A stretch of 64,000 bases of DNA. It comes from Gemmatimonadota bacterium. GTDB taxonomy: Bacteria; Gemmatimonadota; Gemmatimonadetes; Longimicrobiales; Gaopeijiaceae. The notes beneath the pieces are model-generated. The model searched no databases, was not told the DNA's origin, and was given only the letters and a program-made list of their open reading frames with translations. Below, in pieces: positions 59,589 through 64,000 of the stretch (its first letter is position 1; every line of letters starts with the position of its first letter). Where the stretch lies: positions 1 to 64,000 of the forward strand of contig JAQBXY010000012.1 of NCBI GenBank assembly GCA_027623325.1, in the 5' to 3' direction. The position numbers and the translations under genes are program-made.

Positions 59589-62296
59589 GCTCCTCTCCCC
59601 GGCCACCGCGCATCGGCACGTGGCTCATGGAGTCCGTTCTGCCTCCGACGGACCGAGGGGCCGCGGTGCTCGGAGATTTGCACGAAGAATTCGTCTCGAG
59701 GGCTTCACGTGGGCTTCATCGCGCTCGGATCTGGTACGTCCGAGAGGCGTTGGGTGTCGCGGTTCGCTACGTGGGGCAGTCGCAGAACTATCAACGAGGG
59801 CGTTCACGTCTGGACGTGGACGGCCGGGGAACATGGGAGGGGTTCATGGATGCTGTTGTGATGAATGTCCGGTTTGCCGTTCGGCGGCTCGCGAAGAGCC
59901 CGATGTTCACCATGGTTGCGATCACCTCGCTGGGCCTCGGGATCGGGGCGAATACGGCCATGTTCAGCTTGGTCAACGCGGTCATCATTCGGGACCAACC
60001 CTTCGAGGACCCCGCAGCCCTCATGGACATCTATGAGGCCGGCGAGGGATTCTCTCACGGGACGCTTTCCTATCCCGACTATGTCGACATCAAGGAAGGA
60101 TCGACCGATGTCTTCGAGGACGCCGGAGGCATGCAGCTCGTCCTTCTTCAGATGGACGCAGAGAACGGCGTCGAGATGGTTCCGGCCGAGGCGGTGACCG
60201 GCAACTACTTCTCGATTCTCGGCATTCATGCAGCCCTGGGCCGTCTCTTCACGGCCGCGGACGACGTAGCACGTGGAGCCCATCCGGTCGTCGTTCTTGG
60301 GCACGGGTATTGGACGCGACGATTCGGGTCCGACCCCCTCATCGTAGGCTCGGAGCTGAGGATCGCCGGTCGGCCGTACACGGTCATTGGCGTCGCTCCG
60401 AAGGATTTCGCAGGCACGGTGCGTGGAGTCGAGCCAGTGGCCTTTGTCCCCATCACGATGTATGACGAGCTACAAGGCATGGGGGGCAACACGCTCGAGG
60501 CGCGCGGGAATCAGAGCTTCTTCGCGAAGGCACGCCTCCGGCCCGGGGCCACGGCTGCGCAGGCGGAGGCGGTCGCCGATCGAACATCTGCCTCACTGCG
60601 GGAGGCGTATCCGACGTACTGGCAGCAAACGAAGGCCTTCGTGCTGGTACCTACGGCGGAAGTGATCATGAATCCCATGGTCGATCGAGTGCTCGTTCCG
60701 GCTGCCAGCATGATCATGGTGGTGGTCGGCCTCGTCCTTTTGATCGCGTGCGCCAACCTGGCCAGCTTTCTCCTCGCTCGTGCAGCGGACAGGCGCAAGG
60801 AAATCGCCGTCCGGCTTGCGATCGGCGCACAGCGCCGGACCCTTGTCGGCCAGCTTCTCACCGAGTCGATCCTGTTGTCCATGCTGGGTGGCCTCGCCGG
60901 GGTCGCGCTTGCGGTGCAGTCCTTGAGGGCGCTCGTGGCTGCGGACCTTCCGTTGCCTCTGCCGGTCACGCTCGACTTGAGTCTGGATCCGGTCGTGTTG
61001 GGCTTCAGCCTATTCGTGTCGGTCGCTGCAGGTGTTCTCTTCGGGCTCGCTCCTGCCCTGCAGAGCGCCAACGCCGACGTCGCGTCCACGCTCAGGGATG
61101 AGAGCGCGGGCGGTGGGCGAGCCCGTGGCGCGGCTCTGCGCAACCTCCTGGTCGTAGGACAGGTGGCCGTCTCGGTCGTGCTGCTCGTGGGGGCCGGCCT
61201 CTTTCTCAGGAGCCTAGAGGCATCGCGGGACATCGATCCAGGGTTCGGGAGTGCGCCGACCGCGATTCTCAAGATCACGATTCCGGCGGATCGGTACTCC
61301 GAGTCGGAGGGTCTCGTCTACCTGACGTCCCTGACCGAACGCATCGGGTTGCTCTCCGGGGTCGAGGCGGTCGGCATCATCGACAACCTTCATCTCGAAC
61401 AGCTCAACACTCAGAACGCACGGGTCATGGTCGACGGGATCGATCCCCCGGCTGGTAGCGACTTCCATCGGGTGGATTTCGCGACGGCGGATGAGGGCTT
61501 CTTTGCGGCAGCGGGAATTCCTGTGATCGCCGGTCGGGGGTTCGATCCGTCGGACCGGCCCGACACCGAGCGCGTGGTGCTCGTGAACGAGGAGTTCACG
61601 CGGAGATTCTTGCCGGGCGCTTCAGCTGTCGGGCGCAGCATCGTCGTGAACGACGAAGCGGTTCAGGTAATCGGCGTCACAGCAGATCACAAAGTGCGAC
61701 AGCTCGGAGAGGCGCCTCGCCCCTTCGTTTACCTCAACCGCAACGATTCGTATTGGGCGAGTGTGACCCTTCTCGCCCGCACGACCGACGACGCTGACCG
61801 GCTGGCGCTCGATATGATGGTCGCGGCCCGCGCACTCGATCCCGAAATCATGGTGGTCCAGACGACGACCATGCGACGGCATCTTGCCGTAGTGCTCCTT
61901 GGACGGGAACTGGGCGCGATGGTCGTGGGCGGATTCGCGCTACTGGCGCTCCTGCTCGCGAGTATCGGACTCTACGGTGTCGTGAGCTTCGCGGTCGCGA
62001 GGCGCGCAAAAGAGGTAGGGATTCGTCTTTCGCTGGGCGCGGATCCGCGGTCGGTGGTTCGCATGCTCACCGGTGCCGGTATGAAGCTCGTCGCCCTCGG
62101 TGGCGCGATCGGGCTGGTGGTAGCCGCAGCGGTCGCTCGCCTTCTCTCCAGCCTCCTCTACGGCATTCCGCCACTCGATCCGGTGACCTTTGTCGGCGTG
62201 CCCGTGGTGCTCGGATTGGTTGCGTTGGCTGCCTCGTGGATTCCGGCGCACCGTGCGACGCGCATCGACCCTGTTTCCGCGCTCAGGGCGGAGTGA
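59585..62296 (+). CDS. ADOP-family FtsX/MacB-like permease 1
   Basis: 903 residues from ATG 59585. An N-terminal 75-residue ADOP segment (LMESVLPPTDRGAAVLGDLHEEFVSRASRG) precedes the first transmembrane helix. Then MacB periplasmic core (MFTMVAITSLGLGIGANTAMFSLVNAVIIRDQPF...), FtsX helices about 405-540 (LVLLIACANLASFLLARAADRRKEIAVRLAIGAQRRTLVGQLLTESILL), a second MacB core and a second FtsX set at the C-terminus (LASIGLYGVVSFAVARRAKEVGIRLSLGADPRSVVRML). The acidobacterial duplicated orphan permease layout; no ATPase gene adjoins. Export substrate unknown. Confidence 0.92.
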   Translation: MSSSPRPPRIGTWLMESVLPPTDRGAAVLGDLHEEFVSRASRGLHRARIWYVREALGVAVRYVGQSQNYQRGRSRLDVDGRGTWEGFMDAVVMNVRFAVRRLAKSPMFTMVAITSLGLGIGANTAMFSLVNAVIIRDQPFEDPAALMDIYEAGEGFSHGTLSYPDYVDIKEGSTDVFEDAGGMQLVLLQMDAENGVEMVPAEAVTGNYFSILGIHAALGRLFTAADDVARGAHPVVVLGHGYWTRRFGSDPLIVGSELRIAGRPYTVIGVAPKDFAGTVRGVEPVAFVPITMYDELQGMGGNTLEARGNQSFFAKARLRPGATAAQAEAVADRTSASLREAYPTYWQQTKAFVLVPTAEVIMNPMVDRVLVPAASMIMVVVGLVLLIACANLASFLLARAADRRKEIAVRLAIGAQRRTLVGQLLTESILLSMLGGLAGVALAVQSLRALVAADLPLPLPVTLDLSLDPVVLGFSLFVSVAAGVLFGLAPALQSANADVASTLRDESAGGGRARGAALRNLLVVGQVAVSVVLLVGAGLFLRSLEASRDIDPGFGSAPTAILKITIPADRYSESEGLVYLTSLTERIGLLSGVEAVGIIDNLHLEQLNTQNARVMVDGIDPPAGSDFHRVDFATADEGFFAAAGIPVIAGRGFDPSDRPDTERVVLVNEEFTRRFLPGASAVGRSIVVNDEAVQVIGVTADHKVRQLGEAPRPFVYLNRNDSYWASVTLLARTTDDADRLALDMMVAARALDPEIMVVQTTTMRRHLAVVLLGRELGAMVVGGFALLALLLASIGLYGVVSFAVARRAKEVGIRLSLGADPRSVVRMLTGAGMKLVALGGAIGLVVAAAVARLLSSLLYGIPPLDPVTFVGVPVVLGLVALAASWIPAHRATRIDPVSALRAE

Positions 62297-62378
62297 CACC
62301 TCCGCTCTGAAACCCCTGGGCGCGCCGCCCCGTAGTGCTTTTTGATTTTGTCATAATAATCGGAGCGCGGAGCGTCGC

Positions 62379-62720
62379 ATGGGGAAGGGCAGCCACTTGG
62401 GAGACCTGGAGGAACTGATCCTCCTCACGGTGTTGCGACTGGGTGAAGATGCGCACGGGGGGCGGGTTCGAGACGAGCTGAAGGAACTGGCTGGACGATC
62501 GGTTTCCGTTAGCACGGTATACGTCACCCTCATGCGCCTCGAAGAGAAGGGCTACGCCCGCTCCTGGAAGGGTGAGCCGACCTCTGAACGTGGTGGTAAG
62601 GCGAAGCGCCACTACGAGGTGAGTCCCGAAGGCGCCGAGGTCCTCGAAGCCGTCCGACGGGTGCGAGACCGCATATGGCAGGGCATCGAGGCTATATCGA
62701 CCGAGGCAGCCGGTGCCTGA
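62379..62720 (+). CDS. PadR-family transcriptional regulator 2
   Basis: 113 residues. LGDLEELILLTVLRLGEDAHGGRVRDELKELAGRSVSVSTVYVTLMRLEEKGYARSWKGEPTSERGGKAKRHYEVSPEGAEVL is a PadR winged helix related to the first PadR. An AT-rich stretch with CATAATAAT lies 25 bases upstream and may supply the -10. The permease GTG at 62713 lies inside its last codons (eight-base overlap). Confidence 0.93.
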   Translation: MGKGSHLGDLEELILLTVLRLGEDAHGGRVRDELKELAGRSVSVSTVYVTLMRLEEKGYARSWKGEPTSERGGKAKRHYEVSPEGAEVLEAVRRVRDRIWQGIEAISTEAAGA

Positions 62721-64000
62721 GTCCGGCCCTCCCCGTTTGGCGAGCTGGGTGCTCGAACGACGCCTGCCCGCGGAAATCGGAGAGGCCGTCTCGGGCGATC
62801 TGGAACACGAATACAGACGTCGCACCGTGCCCGGCCGCGCGCGCCTCCTGGCGGACCTCTGGTTCTGGGCACAAGTCATCGCGCTCCGGAGTGGCAGCCT
62901 CCGTCGCGCGGCACGTCGTCTCTCGGCTGCGCGACCCTCATACGAACGCAATCATCCCGGCCGAGCGGCGCGGGTGGACTCGGACCTTTGGAGCAAGATC
63001 CTCATGAATCCGCACGACCTGAAGTATGCGTTTCGGAGACTCATCCGGACCCCCGGATTCACTGCGGTTGCGGTCCTTTCCCTTGCCCTCGGGATCGGAG
63101 CCAACACGGCGATGTTCAGCGTGGTGAACGCTGTTCTGCTCCGGGGGCTACCGGTGTCGAATCCCTCGGAGTTGGTCGAAGTCTACACGTCGGACTCGGA
63201 TGGCTACGTCTACGCGACCTCGTCACTCCCCGACTACCTCGACCTGAAGCCTGGCCTCGACGGCATCTTCAATGGGGTCGTGGGGACGCGCAACTTCATC
63301 ACCCGTGTGGAAGCCGAGGGGGGTGATGAGCTCGTGATGGGAGAGCTCGTCTCCGGGGACTATTTCGAGGTGCTGGGCGTACCCATGGCGCTCGGCCGCG
63401 GTTTTCTGAGCGAAGAAGATGCGACGCCGGGCACGCACCCCGTGGTCATTCTCGGGCACGCAGAGTGGGTGACCCGATACGGCAGCGATCCCGGCGTGAT
63501 CGGACGGACCGTACGGCTCAGCCAACTGCTCTACACTGTGGTTGGCGTGGCGCACGAGGACTTCACCGGGTCCATGCCGGTCCTCGTGGCGGGATACTAT
63601 GTGCCCCTCATGATGACGGACGTCGTCATGGGACGTGACTCGAACGGCCAGATCGAACGGCGCAGTTCGAGGAGCATGTTCATGAAGGCCCGGCTCGCGC
63701 CGGGGATCTCTGTCGAGCAGGCGAATGCCGCGCTGGCCGCGTTCTCGAATGCGCTCGCCGAGGAGTATCCCGAGTCGAACGAGAACCGAGTCATGACGGC
63801 GATGCCACGGGGTGACGTGTCCATCCACCCTTTCGTCGATCGGGTGTTGACGCCAGTCGCTGGCCTCTTGCTCGGTGTCGTGGGGCTCGTTCTGCTCATC
63901 GCGTGTGCCAACCTGGCGAGCTTCCTCTTGGCGAGGGCCGAGGATCGCCGCAAGGAGATCGCCGTTCGCCTCGCTCTGGGAGCGGGTCGCTGGACGCTGA
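62713..64000 (+). CDS. ADOP-family FtsX/MacB-like permease 2 (3' end outside window)
   Basis: Starts at GTG 62713 inside the PadR gene and stays open to the window edge; about 429 residues are present. N-terminal ADOP segment LASWVLERRLPAEIGEAVSGDLEHEYRRR, then the MacB core from PHDLKYAFRRLIRTPGFTAVAVLSLALGIGANTAMFSVVNAVLLRGLP, the conserved periplasmic core with SLPDYLDLKPGLDGIF, and the first FtsX helix pair LLLGVVGLVLLIACANLASFLLARAEDRRKEIAVRLALGAG. Organisation as in permease 1, so this is a tandem PadR-ADOP module. An internal ATG at 63004 is not needed as start because the N-terminal segment is authentic. Confidence 0.9.
   Translation, partial: MPESGPPRLASWVLERRLPAEIGEAVSGDLEHEYRRRTVPGRARLLADLWFWAQVIALRSGSLRRAARRLSAARPSYERNHPGRAARVDSDLWSKILMNPHDLKYAFRRLIRTPGFTAVAVLSLALGIGANTAMFSVVNAVLLRGLPVSNPSELVEVYTSDSDGYVYATSSLPDYLDLKPGLDGIFNGVVGTRNFITRVEAEGGDELVMGELVSGDYFEVLGVPMALGRGFLSEEDATPGTHPVVILGHAEWVTRYGSDPGVIGRTVRLSQLLYTVVGVAHEDFTGSMPVLVAGYYVPLMMTDVVMGRDSNGQIERRSSRSMFMKARLAPGISVEQANAALAAFSNALAEEYPESNENRVMTAMPRGDVSIHPFVDRVLTPVAGLLLGVVGLVLLIACANLASFLLARAEDRRKEIAVRLALGAGRWTL

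Noticed and set aside
1..64000. CRISPR array, tRNA, rRNA or insertion-sequence ends
   Set aside because: I read the intergenic gaps and found no regularly spaced repeats, cloverleaf-like segments, transposase genes or paired terminal repeats.

Overview
The window is GC-rich, densely coded bacterial DNA with no gene-free stretch longer than about 250 bases and no rRNA, tRNA, CRISPR array, insertion sequence or phage gene that I can see. The content points to a Gram-negative, aerobic, heterotrophic bacterium, most probably Gemmatimonadota (inference). Supporting this are many Cys-anchored lipoproteins and beta-barrel proteins, paired PadR regulator / ADOP-type FtsX permeases (typical of Acidobacteria and Gemmatimonadota), BlaI-M56 pairs, the classical menaquinone pathway, and DUF1592/DUF1552 protein pairs.

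Layout. 1-6.4 kb: end of a beta-barrel gene, a single-domain response regulator, a DUF411 lipoprotein, an exported amidohydrolase with a tiny lipoprotein, and a dicarboxylate/amino-acid symporter translationally coupled to a class V PLP enzyme. 6.4-8.8 kb: DUF72 protein, a cysteine-less ArsC-like protein, and an ArsR-SRPBCC operon with a readable promoter and operator. 8.8-13.8 kb (minus strand): an LVIVD-repeat protein, a TolB-like lipoprotein and a large membrane protein. 14-16.6 kb: two lipoproteins and a BlaI/M56 pair. 16.7-23.7 kb: menaquinone operon menF-menD-menB-(cyclophilin lipoprotein)-menA-menE; menC is not in it. 24.8-30.5 kb: two sodium:solute symporters, each with its own small membrane partner (DUF3311, DUF4212), flanking an exported cyanophycinase-like peptidase and a DUF1684 lipoprotein; then an aquaporin with an altered second NPA motif.

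33.9-50.3 kb is the most striking region: three paralogous pairs of an 814-818-residue DUF1587/1595/1592/1588/1585 protein with two CxxCH motifs and a Tat-exported DUF1552 protein. Two of the pairs are followed by an exported ankyrin-repeat protein that ends in the same Asn-rich NCVxC tail. Interposed are a DUF4168-like protein and an FmdB zinc-ribbon gene that appears to start at ATA. I read the whole as an envelope-located redox or hydrolytic system of unknown substrate.

50.3-54 kb (minus strand): two paralogous exported proteins ending in an EF-hand loop, two lipoproteins, and a TonB-plug-like protein without a barrel. 54.2-59.1 kb: CGNR-type regulator with a 20-bp operator-like palindrome, alkyltransferase-like protein, DinB/BstA-like protein, tyrS, a strong bidirectional terminator, an in-frame acyl-CoA-oxidase/beta-barrel chimera, and purE. 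59.2-64 kb: two tandem PadR-ADOP modules, the second cut by the window edge.

Many neighbouring genes overlap by 4 bases (ATGA or GTGA), so translational coupling is the rule. Starts were moved from the longest reading frame where a Shine-Dalgarno sequence, signal peptide or paralogue alignment favoured a later codon.
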